A DNA stretch of 64,000 nucleotides. It comes from Areca catechu. Taxonomy: Eukaryota > Streptophyta > Magnoliopsida > Arecales > Arecaceae. Under the pieces are notes generated by a model. The model was not told where the DNA came from, did no database searches, and saw only the letters and a program-made list of their open reading frames with translations. Positions 46,800 through 57,752 of the stretch are shown here, one piece after another (positions within the stretch are counted from its first letter, which is position 1; every line of letters begins with the position of its first letter). A program made the position numbers and the translations under genes. Location of the stretch: assembly GCA_021397845.1 (NCBI GenBank), contig CM038044.1, positions 103,104,942 to 103,168,941 of the forward strand. The letters are read 5' to 3'.

Positions 46800-48371
46800 A
46801 TGGCAGATCAGTCCAGAAACACTTTTGCATCATCTAGTAGGGGTTGTGGTCGAAAGCATTGTCTTTCTATTGCTATCCCATCCTCATCATCTACTATCCC
46901 ACCTGCATCTTCCACCATTCCTATGCCTTCATTGCTTGGTCCCCCACATACTATTACTGTGGTATGTTCACCAGGAGCCACGTTTTCACCTCCATTATAC
47001 TCAAGACCTCTTATACATGCTCCAGCACCTATCATGTATAAAATACCACCCCCTACTTATGCTACATCTCCTACCGTCCATTCATCATCTCCTCAGTCAG
47101 GATTCGCCACTATTCATTCATCAACCGGCGATGTTCCTTCATCATCCCCTCATGTATTGCTAGTTAATCCTGAGCCTACCAGTTCTCATAATGCACAAGG
47201 CTCACAGACTAGCGATGGTAGGGCTGTACTAATCCTTGATAGAGAGGGATAATAGTAATATTAAATTTTAGCCTTATGATAATTGTTGAAATATATATTC
47301 TATATTAGATTTCTTGATTGACTTACTTGTACTTTGTAGGTTTCTACCATCTCATCCAGTTGCCAATGCCATTGTAGAAATAATGATGAGCCATTTTGAT
47401 GAGCCGTGGGTATCATAGAAAAAAATACCGCACGGTGTAAAAGATATGTAATTTGATGAGTTTAAGGCAAACAATTTTGCTTAGTCTAATGTAAGTTATT
47501 TTTAATATTTTTATCATCATTTAACTGGCTGTTAAATCATAATAGAGGAGATATCAATTTCAGCCACCAGATGAAATATGGGCACGTCATAATTTGGAAA
47601 GACGTGATGTGGCTCGACTAAAAAATCTCCTTGCTAATGCTAGAAGAGCCATGGAGAGACTGCCATGGCTCAAAGACTTTGTATGAAATAGACTATGTGA
47701 GCACTGGTGCACCGCCCAATATCAGGAGAAGTCACATAAAGTAAAAGTAAATAAGGCTTCTGATAGTGACGGTTTTGGTCCTTCCCGTCATAGTTGTGGC
47801 TCTATCATTACATCCCAACATAGATACAATTTGGTAAGCAATACCAACCAAAATCTTTAATACATTTACAATTCATATTAATAAATATCTTGTTCTTCAA
47901 AATACAGACTTCGAAGACTGGTAAGGTGCCTTCTCCATCTGAATTATTTATTCATACCCATCAGAGGAAGGATAAGTCTTGGGTTGATAGGAGATCAGAG
48001 CATATTTGCATAAGTAAAAATTTTGATTTATTCTACTTTTTTTATACTAACTAAATTAAATATTTCAGTCTAAATTTAGACGTAACATGAAAGAGGCACA
48101 ATCTCAAAGCAGTGCTAATTCTAGCCAGCAGCAAACTCCACCATCGGAATTGGATGTATGGATTCATACTGTTGGTGGAAAGAAGAAAGGAAGGGTGTAT
48201 GGGCTAGGATTAGAGTCCACTACATTGACAAGCCTGTCAAATTTTCAAGGACAATCTTCATCTCCCTTACAATTATTGAATAGTAAAGAATTCCAAGAGC
48301 AAGTACAGAAGCAAGTTGAAACCGAAGTCAATGCTCGAGTACAAGCTGCCAAGCAAGAAAGGGATGAATGA
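46800..48371 (+). pseudogene. Second CACTA gene, Transposase_24 (Ptta/En/Spm) type
   Basis: This accessory protein is probably comparable to TNPA-like DNA-binding factors. The first exon starts at ATG 46800, directly after an acceptor-like TTTTTTGTAG, and is Pro/Ser-rich, ending near 47250. Later segments read LPSHPVANAIVEIMMSHFDE, IWARHNLERRDVARLKNLL, ANARRAMERLPWLKDFV, SELFIHTHQRKDKSWVDRRS and EFQEQVQKQVETEVNARVQA. These are typical of the plant Ptta/En/Spm family, separated by short introns (acceptors at about 47340, 47560, 47905 and 48068). Stops within segments (about 47400-47480 and at about 47686) indicate decay. The donor after the first exon reads GGATAA, where GT would be expected. 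Confidence 0.78.
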
Positions 48372-49800
48372 TAGAGGCGGGTTGAACATAATGAATGACC
48401 GTTGCAAGAAATATTAGCTAACATAAATTTTCAACCTTCAGCTACTCCTGCTTTTATTGTTAATCCTTTGCAAAGAATTGAAATGGATCCTTTTCAGAGG
48501 TACCATGCACAAGGATCACAGCGAGGAGGGGGGGAGGATAACGATGAGGAGGATGAGGACATGGAGGAATAGGAGCATTAGCACATTATTAATATTACCT
48601 TGCAGCACCTTTTACTCTTATTTATTTTGCTTTATATTATGAACTGCACCTCTTCTTACTATTATTTGTTTTGCTTTGTATTATGAATTGCACCTCTTCT
48701 TGTTTGACACTTTTGTTCTCTTTTTGTTGTTTTATTGTGCATTTTCATGGATTGCCTCATCTTATTATCTATGGTTAGAGGCTGTGATGAGTTGCCTTGG
48801 TATATTCATGATGCTTCAAGTGCTGAAAGTGTATGTTGGATTGGACCATTTTGCTTAGATCTAAATGGTGTTGCAAATTTGGATGGCTTGCTATTATTGC
48901 AAGCAACCATTTGCTACCTTAGACCCTTCTCAATGTATAAAAATAGGCAATCCTAAGCCTCTAAATCTTCTTGTTTGACACTTTTGTTCTCTTTTTGTTG
49001 TTTTATTGTGCATTTTCATGGATTATCTCCTCTTATTATTTTCATGGATCTCTAAATTTGTTTTAAGTCTATTTGCAATTTCTTGATCTGAATTTGTTTT
49101 AAGTCTGTTATTTTCATGGATTGCCTCCTCTTGTGATTTTATTTTTGATGCTGTAACTACTTTTCTTCATTTAAGTTGGTGCAAGCAAACTTTGTTTTTG
49201 TTATGTAGCTTGTTTTAGTGGCTGTTATCTTGATGGCATTCTTGAATAGCATTGTTTTGCATTGAATCATGAAGGCCAATTAGACTCTTATGTGCATTTT
49301 CTTGCCTTATCATGTAACTGTTCTCTATGAATGAAGATGTAAGACAGGGAAACATACAACTGAGAAACCAGTTACCAAGATTGTATCTGCAAACCCCCAG
49401 AAGCCAGTGCCACTTCCATCCACTGTTCAAAACCAAAAGCCTATCTCACATTCAAGGCCCTCTAGTTAGGTATGTGCTTCACACCTTTCTCCTCATTGCA
49501 TTTAATTAAGTTCTCTTCTACTAGTCTTAAATGTTTGCTTGTGTTGTGATTTTTGTGGCATTCTCCTCTAGTGGTTTTTTCCTCGAGGTGGCATAAAGTA
49601 TGAAATGTTGTATTCTACCTTCTTGATCACTTTATTTAATGTATGAATTTTGGATCTTTTAGACCTTATGATATGGATCCTTTCTGGTTGGATCTTTTAG
49701 ACCTTTCTGATGTATGAATTCTCATATTTGGTTAGGCCTACATGCTTAAGATATGGTAATGTTGTAAAATACAGGAAAAAAATTAGTATTTCAATTTTTT
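48372..49800 (+). other. 3' region of the CACTA element
   Basis: No further gene is seen. Acidic codons (DDEEDEDMEE) at about 48535-48570 may be the tail of the preceding gene. 48655-49180 contains a diverged direct repeat of 'ttgtttgacacttttgttctctttttg' (48697 and 48972). Confidence 0.45.
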
Positions 49801-50445
49801 TTAATTATTCTATTTAGCAACCAATTTTGCAATCAATTTTTTTTTTCAGATTTTTATTAATTTACAACCGATTTTACAACCGAATTTTAATTTTTTTTTA
49901 ATTTATATTAATTTACAACCGATTTTGCAATCGATTTTTAATTTTTTTTCAAATTTTCTTAATTTGCAACCGATTTTGTAACCAATTTTTAATTTTTTTT
50001 CAATTTGTATTAATTTGCAACCAATTTTACAATTATTTTTAATTTTTTTTGATTTTTATTAATTTGCAATTGATTTTGCAACCAATTTTTAATTTTTTAA
50101 AATTTTTATTAATTTACAATTGATTTTGCAACCAATTTTTAATTTTTTTTTTTCAAATTTTTATTAATTTTCAATCGATTTTTAAAATTTTTTAAAATAA
50201 AATTATTACTTAGCAACCGAATTTACAATCGATTTTTTGACTTGAAGATCATTAAAAAAAAAATTTAAATTTTATAAATACACCGAAATTGGTTGCTAAA
50301 TTTTTACAACCAAATAAAATCAGTCACAAATTTTGCAACCTAGGTTTTTGCAATCGAGGTATTTCAGTTGCAAAATCGGTTGCAAATTAATTTTGCATCC
50401 GATTTTCTATTATTAGCAACCGATTTTTCAGTTGCTAAAATAGTG
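49800..50445. repeat. Right subterminal repeats of the CACTA element
   Basis: About ten units of 55-60 bp, 'ttaatttgCAACCGATTTTGCAACCaatttttaatttttttt'. They share the GCAACCGA word with the left end but have a different unit length, so the two ends are not copies of one another. Confidence 0.85.
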
Positions 50446-50539
50446 TTTTCTTGTAATAAGCCACTGTTTATATATTGAATAAATTTTATTGTTGATAACT
50501 ATATGGAAATAAATACTAATCTTTTACTTAAAATACTAT

Positions 50540-50894
50540 AAGTTAAAAGAAATAGAATATAAAAATTGAAAGTAATGAATTTGATTCTCTTTCTATATCT
50601 TACAAGTAATCTGCCCGTCCTTTTATATAATAAGGATAACATCTATACATCAAAATTAATAATTCTACAATAAAAATATCAAACCTAGAATTAATACTTA
50701 TACTTATAATGATTAGAGAGAATATTTCTTCAATTAATACAAGATATGTAATAAGTTGTTCAGGGATTGAGCAGGATCTGGTTGGATCCATTTGAGAATC
50801 CATGAGTATATTTTTTCAATTGATATTCTTATATCTTAGAAGAGATATAAGATCTCTAAAAATATGAGAATATTTTTTTAATTATTTTTGTACC
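50540..50894 (-). repeat. 3' LTR of the decayed copia element, shortened
   Basis: It matches the right LTR but lacks about 35 bp at its inner end, where it meets the C run at 50893-50907. Confidence 0.8.
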
Positions 50895-50910
50895 CCCCCC
50901 CCCCCCCTTT
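50893..50910 (-). other. Homopolymeric polypurine tract
   Basis: The minus strand reads GAAAGGG... with 15 consecutive G. It sits where the polypurine tract of the minus-strand copia element belongs; the run has probably expanded. Confidence 0.6.
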
Positions 50911-51029
50911 CAAGTTGAGCATTCTTGTAGAAGAAGCCACAACTTGGATCGAAGAAAGTGAAACTGATCAGTAGCTAAAGGTTTGGTCATAATATTGGCA
51001 ATCTAATTCTTGGTGAACAAATGTTAAAT

Positions 51030-51278
51030 GTATACTAAGTTCTTAGCCACGGAATCTCAAACAAATGAAAATATACTACAATATGTTTAATTCTGTCATG
51101 AAAAATAAGATTAGTAGAAAGAAATGTTGCTCCAATATTATCACACCAAAGAATTGGTATCTGAGAAAAAAAAAAACCAAGTTCTTCAAGTAAAGACCAA
51201 AGCCATAACACTTCCATGATGGCATTGGCTACTACACGATATTCAGATTCAGTGGATGATCTGGCAATGGTTGGTTAC
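51030..51278 (-). pseudogene. RNase H, C-terminal part, of the decayed copia element
   Basis: The minus strand has ARSSTESEYRVVANAIMEV, LLEELG, PILWCDNIGATFLS and RIKHIVVYFHLFE, the end of copia RNase H with the acidic residues recognisable. The upstream half lies at 57753-57840 beyond the inserted element. Confidence 0.85.
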
Positions 51279-52763
51279 TGTTATAGTAGTAAAAGAAAAA
51301 ATCCATTCAGCCCTGACACAACATCCTTCGTGGTGGCTGACATGGCCATATGCTTCACGATTATCCCCAAGTCTCCCATCCAAAGAGGACGGTGGGTCCG
51401 CTTGTTCTATGAGGAGATCGGCCAGGTCATCACCTCGGCCCACCTCGGCTCCACCTCGGCAACGACCTTCTCCACCTCGGCCCACCATGGCTCCACCTCG
51501 GCCCCACCTCAGCCATGCACCTCATTACCTTGGCCTCACTACGGCCATGCGCCAAGTCCAGCCTCATGGCAGTCCAATTCACCTAGGCACCTCGGTCTGT
51601 GTCGGTCCAGCTCGGCATGCCCACGCGGAGTCCTTCCATCCGCATGGAGCCCTTCTGCCTGCATGCTCCGGTCCCACGTGGCGCCCCCCGCTCGCGTGGG
51701 GTCCAGCTCCAACCTTAGATCTGCCCACGGCACGCCAGGCTCACGCCCGTGGCATGCTAGGCTCACGCCTGCGACATGTCCGCACTTCCGCGCCAAGTCC
51801 GTTTCCGCGTCTTCCGCCCAGGTCCGCTCGCAAGGCTGCACCTCGGTTCTGCCTGCTCCGGTGCCCAGGTCCGCCCGTAGGGCTGCACCTTGGCTTCTTC
51901 CGCTCCGGTGCCCAGGTTCGCCCGCGGGGCTACACCTTGGCTTCCCCTTCTCCGGTGCCCAGGTCTGCCCGCGGGGCCGCACTCCGACTCCACCCACTCT
52001 TAAGCACAGTCCACCAGCGGAATGCCCGTAGGAGGCCTACACTTCGGCTCCGCCTCGCCAAGTACGGCGTGACCTCGCCCGCACGGCCATGACGGCTCCC
52101 ACTCTAGCACAGCTCCGCCCGTGCCAAGTTCGGCATGCCCGGCGCAGGTGGCTCGCTCCTCCTCCACCCAGTCCAGCTTCGGCCGCCTGGGCCTGGCTCC
52201 GGCTCCGAGACGGAGCTCTCCGGTTCGGTCGTGCACACAGAAACGTGACACGGGTCATCTCCAGTCGACCACGCGAGGCCGGCTCCGCCCGAAGCTCCTC
52301 CCCCGGTCCGGCACCTCGGCACCACCAGTCGACTGCACGAGTCCGGCATAAAATGCTCGTGCACCCTATGTCCGCAGAAGCCTCACAGGCCTATGCCAAG
52401 AAGAACGCGCCTTCCTGAACACCAGAGTCGCTCGTTTATATAAGGCCAGCATGAAGAGGTAAGGGGGGTTAAGAGATGACAAGCTCTCTTCAGTCCTGCA
52501 TTATCTTCCATTTATCTTCCATTTTTATATCCTCTAGAAGTAGAGAGTTTCCCAAGCTCTCTACCTTAGAGGTCTTCTGTTCCCCTTGATCATCCCATTG
52601 ACTTGATCGTCGGAGTGTCTTCGCCGAAATCCCCGGCCCAGGTCCCCTTATTTTGTAGGTTCGCCCGATGGAGGGAGCCGATTCACGAGGCCGGGATCCG
52701 AGCACCCAGTAGGAGGGACCCAACGTACCAGAGCTACGGGCCACGACGATCCAGGCGGCAACA
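51279..52763 (+). repeat. 5' LTR of the LARD-like element (with deletion)
   Basis: This 1485-bp LTR lacks a segment corresponding to 56436-57362 of the other LTR; the break is after 'ccctatgtcc' at about 52373. Long open frames across it on both strands arise from GC-rich simple sequence and are not genes. Confidence 0.9.
52435..52444 (+). promoter_or_regulatory. Putative TATA box of the LARD-like 5' LTR
   Basis: TTTATATAAG lies in an otherwise GC-rich LTR, about 320 bp before its end. The matching site in the 3' LTR reads CTACATAAGG and is degraded. Confidence 0.6.
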
Positions 52764-52765
52764 TA

Positions 52766-52785
52766 TTGGCATGCCAGGTAGGGGC
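52766..52785 (+). other. Primer binding site of the LARD-like element
   Basis: TTGGCATGCCAGGTAGGGGC lies two bases after the LTR. It is similar to the site at 19608-19626 and fits an arginine tRNA 3' end as I remember it (not verified). Confidence 0.7.
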
Positions 52786-54660
52786 AGATCAAAACTCTTC
52801 AACAGGTGGACGACAGTAGCCACCTTCGTCCTCTACCCCGGGGGCAGACTGGGGCCATGAGGATGGGGGTACGGAAGCTCCCCCCTCTCTCGGGACTCTA
52901 AGGAGTGGTCTTGAGAAAAGATTCTGAGCTTGAAAGGGGCATCGTCATCCCCAGCAAGATTAGGCAAGGAATGTTCAAGCCCACGCCAATGCCATGGGTG
53001 GCTGGCCGATCAGGTTCTAAAAAAGAAAAGAAGAGAAAGAAAAGAAAAAGAAAAAAGGGGAAAAAGAAAAAGGAAGAAGAAGAGAAGAGGAGAAGGAAAA
53101 AGGGTCTAGTAATGGTATTCATGCTTGTGGTCTTGTCAAACACCAGGCACTTTCCATTTAATGGAGTTCTCTTCTCCTATTTAATGGAGTTCTCTTCTCC
53201 CATTTAATGGAGATATATTCTCCCATGCTGAGGAGTCTTATTCTTTCTTAAGGTAACTCCTCCCTCCGCTGTTTTTGTAACGTAAAAAATTGTATTTTAG
53301 TTCTACAGGAAGAGCTCCTATGTCATCATCAATGGAGCCCTGTTCTCTTATGCGACGGAGCCCTGCTCTCTCATGCAACAAGGCCTTATGCTCCCATGCA
53401 ACGGAGCCTCAAGCTCCCATGCAAAGGAGTTCTGTACACCCATGCAACAGAGCCTCTTCCTTCCATGCAAGGGAGTCCTTCTGCTCCTAGGCAACGGAGC
53501 TCTCCCCCATGCAACGAAGTTCTCCCCCGTTCAATGGAGATCTATTCTCCCATACAGAGGAGTTTTATTCTTTTCTAAGGTAACCCCTTTTTACGTTATC
53601 TTTGTAATGTAAAAAACTATGTTTCAGTTATGCAGGAAGAGCTCCTACATCATCATCGACCGAGCCTGCTCTCCTATGAAACGGAGCCCCTTCCATGCTC
53701 CTATGCAATAGGATCTCATTCCTCTTATGCAATGGAGCTCTCTCCTATGCAATGGAGCCTCAAGCTCCCATGCAACAGGGTTTTATGCAATGGAGTTCCA
53801 TGCTCCCATGCAACGGAGCTCTTTCCCATGCAACGGAGCCTCATGCTCCCACGCAACATACCCATCTTTTGCCATGTAAGGGAGTCCCATTCTCTCATGA
53901 AATGGTGGTCGGCGAATTTAATTCTAGCCTTCTCAAGAAAGAAATATAATTTTCATGACCGGAGCTCATCAGGTAACTCCTTTCTCTGCTATATTTACAA
54001 CATGAAAAACTGAGTTTTAGTTCTACAGGAAAGGCTCCTGTACTACCATCAAGGGCAAGCACTACGGTCCGCCAGAGCTTGAAACTGCCCATAAGAATTC
54101 TTGACAAAATTCTGCAGTCCAGTCTGGATGAAAACCCGGAACCTAGTTCTGGCACAATAGCCCGAAGTTCAGTCTGGATGGAAGCCCGGAACCTAGTTCC
54201 GGTGCAAAATCCTAGACTTCAGTCCGGAAGGTGGCGCGGAACCCAATTCCCCCATGAAATCTCGACTTTAGTTCGGAAGGTGGCGCGGAACCCAGTTCCC
54301 CCACGAAATCCCGGGCTTCAGTCCGGAAGCTGACGCGGAACCCAGTTCCCCCATGAAATCCTGGACTTCAGTCCGGAAGGTGGCACGAAACCCAGTTCCC
54401 CCAAGAAATCCCAGATTTCAGACCGGAAGGTGGCGCGGAACCCAGTTCCCCCATGAATTCCCGGACTTCAGTCCGGAAGGTGGCGTAGAACCCAGTTCCC
54501 CTATAAGATCCTGGAGTTCAGTCCGGAAGGTCACGCGAAACCTAGTTCCGGCATGCGGCCCCGGAGTTCAATCTGGAAGATGCCATGGAACCCAGTTCTA
54601 GTATGAAGGCCTGGACTTCAGTCCGCGTATAATCCCTCGAGTTCCTCTGCCAGGATGGCT
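52786..54660. repeat. LARD interior: three-copy long repeat and 49-50-bp array
   Basis: Segments starting 'aggtaactcct...ctacaggaagagctcc' occur near 53251, 53577 and 53971, each followed by irregular 'cccatgcaacggagcc' short repeats. From about 54100 to 54630 there are about eleven units of 49-50 bp, 'cttcagtccggaaggtggcgcggaacccagttcccccatgaaatcc'. A purine-rich run lies at 53021-53103. Confidence 0.85.
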
Positions 54661-55357
54661 CCCCCGGGATCAAGCGTTGCTCCCCTGAGGTCGAGCATCT
54701 AGCTTGAGTCGAACTCCTGCTCTTTGAGTTCCTCCGCCAGGATGGCTCCCCCGAGGTCGAGCATCTGGCTTGAGTCGAACTCCTGTTCTTTGGGTTCCTC
54801 TATCAGGATGGCTCCCCCGAGGTCGAGCATTGCTCCCCCGAGGTCGAGCATCTGGCTAGAGTCGATTTCTCTCTCTCCTGCTTTTTGGGCTTCTTTAGCC
54901 AAGATGGCTCCCATCTTCCAGCAATGCCTTCATCAAAGGTCCCGATGGATACTCTGAGCTCGGCCATGGTGACTATATGCCCGATCATAAATGTGTGCAC
55001 CCAAGTTGTGCACCTCACCAACCTCTTCCTCCATGGTACCACCTTCTATCTGCTCAAAGAGGAGTCAGATCGAAGAACGCAACTAACTTAAGGTCAAAGC
55101 ACCTACAAGCAAGTAAGTTTCAGAAACACCACCTTCTAGTTTGTTTTGCAGGCCAGTCCTCATAAAGAGGATGGCCAGACTCGATGCCTTCATCTAGGCT
55201 CTTAAAGATTGATGGCTAACCTTCGATAAGTTCAGTTCCATCTAGCGACTGACTTCTTATAGCCAGTATAGAGCCCGCTGGGGCGCAGAGCCGAATGGAT
55301 AACGGTACTCCCTTTATCCATAATGTTGACATTTTGGATTTAGGGAGTAGGGGCATC
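54645..55357. repeat. LARD interior: 'gctcccccgaggtcgagcatct' repeats and polypurine tract
   Basis: Units of about 65-88 bp start near 54651, 54738 and 54804. The remaining sequence to 55340 shows no recognised protein. TAGGGAGTAGGGGCATC (55341-55357) abuts the 3' LTR as polypurine tract. Confidence 0.75.
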
Positions 55358-57747
55358 TGTTATAGTAGTAAAAGAAAAAACCCATTCAGCCCTGACACAA
55401 CATCCTCCCTGGTAGCTGACGTGGCCACATGCTTCATGATTATCCCCAAGTCTCCCATCCAAAGAGGACGGTGGGTCCGCTTGTTCTATGAGGAGATCGG
55501 CCAGGTCGTCACCTTGGCCCACCTCGGTAATGACCTTCTCCACCTCGGCCCACCTCGGCTCCATCTCGGCCCCACCTCGGCCATGCACCTCAGTACCTTG
55601 GCCTCACTTCGGCCATGCACGAAGTCCAACCTCGTGGCAGTCTAATTCACCTCGGCCCATGCTGGTCCAGCTCGGCATGCCCACGCAGAGTCCTTTCGTC
55701 TGCATGGAGCCCTTCCGACCGCATGCTCTGGTCCCGTGCAGTGCCCTTCGCTTGCATGGGGTCCATCTCCAATCTCAGATCTGCCCGCGGCACGACAGGC
55801 TCACGCCCATGGCATACCAGGCTCACGCCTGCGACACGTCCGCACTTCTATGCCAAGTACGGCTCAGCGTCTTCCACCCAGGTCCACCCGTAGGGCTGCA
55901 CCTCGACTCCACCCACTCTAGTGCCCAGGTCCACTTGCAGGGCTGCACCTCGGCTTCTTCCTCTCCGGTGCCCAGGTTCCCCTGCGGGGCTGCACCTCGG
56001 CTTCCTCCGCTTTGGTGCCCAGGTCTGCCCGTGGGGCCGCACCACGGCTCCGCCCACTCTTGCGCCCAGTCCACCCATGGCATGCCCGTGGTAGGCCTGC
56101 ACTTCGGCTCCGCCCTCACCAAGTATAATGCGACCTCGCCCGCACAGCCACGGTGGCTCCCAGTCCAGCACAGCTCCACCCGTGCCAAGTTCGGTCATGC
56201 TCGGTACAGGTGGCGCGCTCCGCCTCCGCCCAGTCCAGCTTCGACCGCCTGGGCCTGGCTCCAGCTCCGAGACGGAGCTCTCTGGTCCAACCGCATATGC
56301 AGAAATGTGACACGGGTCATCTCTAGTTGACCGCACGAGGTCGGCTCCACCCGAAGCTCCTCCCTTGGTCCGGCACCTCAGCACCTCCAGTCGACCGCGT
56401 GAGTCTAGCACAAAATGCCCACACACCCTATGTCCACTCAGTCCGTCTCCCACCTCAGCGACTCGGCGAGCTCGACTCCAGCCAGGAGCGTGCCCTGCAT
56501 CCGCTCGCACCCAGTCCGACTCTGGCTTTGACGACTTCTGCTCCACCTTGTGTCCGCCCGTGCCCGGACCGGCTCCGGCTCAGTCCGGCAATGCCTAGCA
56601 TGGCGTTCTCCCCTGTGAAGAGTCCGGCCCCAAGATGTCTCCACCCGCAGTCTGGCTCCTCCCATCTCAAGGCAGCCCCGTGGTCTAGCAAGCCGCTCTC
56701 ATCAGGCTCCGTTGTGCTCTGATGGACAGCCCACCTCGGTCTCCGCATGCACGGGAAGCGACGTGGCTCCACCCCAGTCCAGCATGGATTCTCGCCTTGG
56801 CTCGCACGTCGCCTAGCAGAAGTCGGGCGGCACCTCAGCCCGCCTGGCACATACCCGCCGTCAACCTGGGCCCCGCTGCAATCCGGCTCTGCCCGGCATC
56901 CGCTGGGGGCAGCCCAGAGTCCTGCTCCAATGGGGTTCCGCGTGCATGGGGAGACTGCATGCCTCGCCTCGGTCCGCGTGCCTGCCCAGTTTGCCTCGGC
57001 TCGCATGCATAGATGCCTCTGCAGACCTCGCCATGCATGGAAAGGCTCTATGACCTAGCCTCGCTACGGGACACCTCGAACCATGTGCACGGAGAGCTCC
57101 GCCTACCTCATCTCGACCCGCATGCCATGATCCATTTAACACCATCCCAGGTATGCTTCTCAAAGTGTAGGTACGATGACAGCCCGACATGTAAAATCAC
57201 CGTCCCTAGTGCGCCTCCTATAATGAGGGCTATATTAAAGCCTTCAAGACATAATTTACACCAATCGGGAAGGAGTGCCCTACCCAAGGTACTGTGCTCC
57301 TTCACCAACTTCCTGAACCACCCAGAAGGAGGTACACCAACCCATCGAAACCTCTCAGGCCAGCAGAAGCCTCACAGGCCTATGCCAAGAAGAACGCGCC
57401 TCCCTGAACACCAAGAGTCGCTCGTCTACATAAGGCCAGCATGAAGAGGTAAGGGGGGTAAGAGATGACAAGCTCTCTTCAGTTATCTTCCATTTATCTT
57501 CCATTTTTATCATGCTTTGGAAGCAGAGAGTTCTTCAAGCTCTCTACCTCAGAGGTCTTCTGTTCCCCTCGATCATCCCACTGATTTGATCGTTGGAGTG
57601 TCTTCGCTGGAATCTCCGGCCCAGGTCTCCCCTGTTTTGCAGGTCCGCCCGACGGAGGGAACCGATTCACGAGGCCGGGGTCCGAGCGCCCAGCAGGAGT
57701 GACCCGACGCACCAGAGCTACGGGCCACGATGATCCAAGTGGCAATA
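55358..57747 (+). repeat. 3' LTR of the LARD-like element (longer form)
   Basis: This 2390-bp LTR is homologous to 51279-52763 and carries an extra 927 bp (56436-57362). It ends GGCAATA, a one-base change from the other LTR's GGCAACA. Confidence 0.88.
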
Positions 57748-57752
57748 GTTAC

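Larger units (their letters stand above)
40630..50458 (+). mobile_element. En/Spm (CACTA) DNA transposon
   Basis: The ends are CGCTACAAGAAAATAGTG on the left and, as complement, TATTACAAGAAAACACTA on the right. Both are one or two changes from the plant consensus CACTACAAGAAAA. It contains long subterminal arrays of GCAACCGA-type repeats at both ends, a TNP2-type transposase gene and a second Transposase_24-type gene, both on the plus strand. Length is about 9.8 kb. TAA precedes the left end (40627-40629) and occurs at 50457-50459. That could be the 3-bp target duplication if two terminal bases have been lost on the right. Confidence 0.9.
51279..57747 (+). mobile_element. Non-autonomous GC-rich LTR retrotransposon (LARD-like)
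   Basis: LTRs at 51279-52763 and 55358-57747 both start TGTTATAGTAGTAAAAG and end GGCAAcA/GGCAATA. An exact target duplication, GTTAC, lies at 51274-51278 and 57748-57752. A primer site (TTGGCATGCCAGGTAGGGGC) follows the first LTR and a purine tract (TAGGGAGTAGGGGCATC) precedes the second. The 2.6-kb interior has no gag or pol and is largely tandem repeats. The LTRs are GC-rich, rich in 'cacctcgg', quite unlike the AT-rich host element. The primer site suggests mobilisation by a Ty3/gypsy element. Confidence 0.9.

Noticed and set aside
46603..47163. 186-codon plus-strand open frame overlapping the CACTA genes
   Set aside because: It is out of frame with both the acidic TNP2 tail and the start of the Transposase_24-type gene, which are better supported.
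51216..52092. Two long plus-strand open frames (271 and 278 codons) and several on the minus strand
   Set aside because: They lie in the GC-rich LTR of the LARD-like element, overlap one another in several frames, are low complexity and match no family; the copy at 55488-56330 has the same origin.
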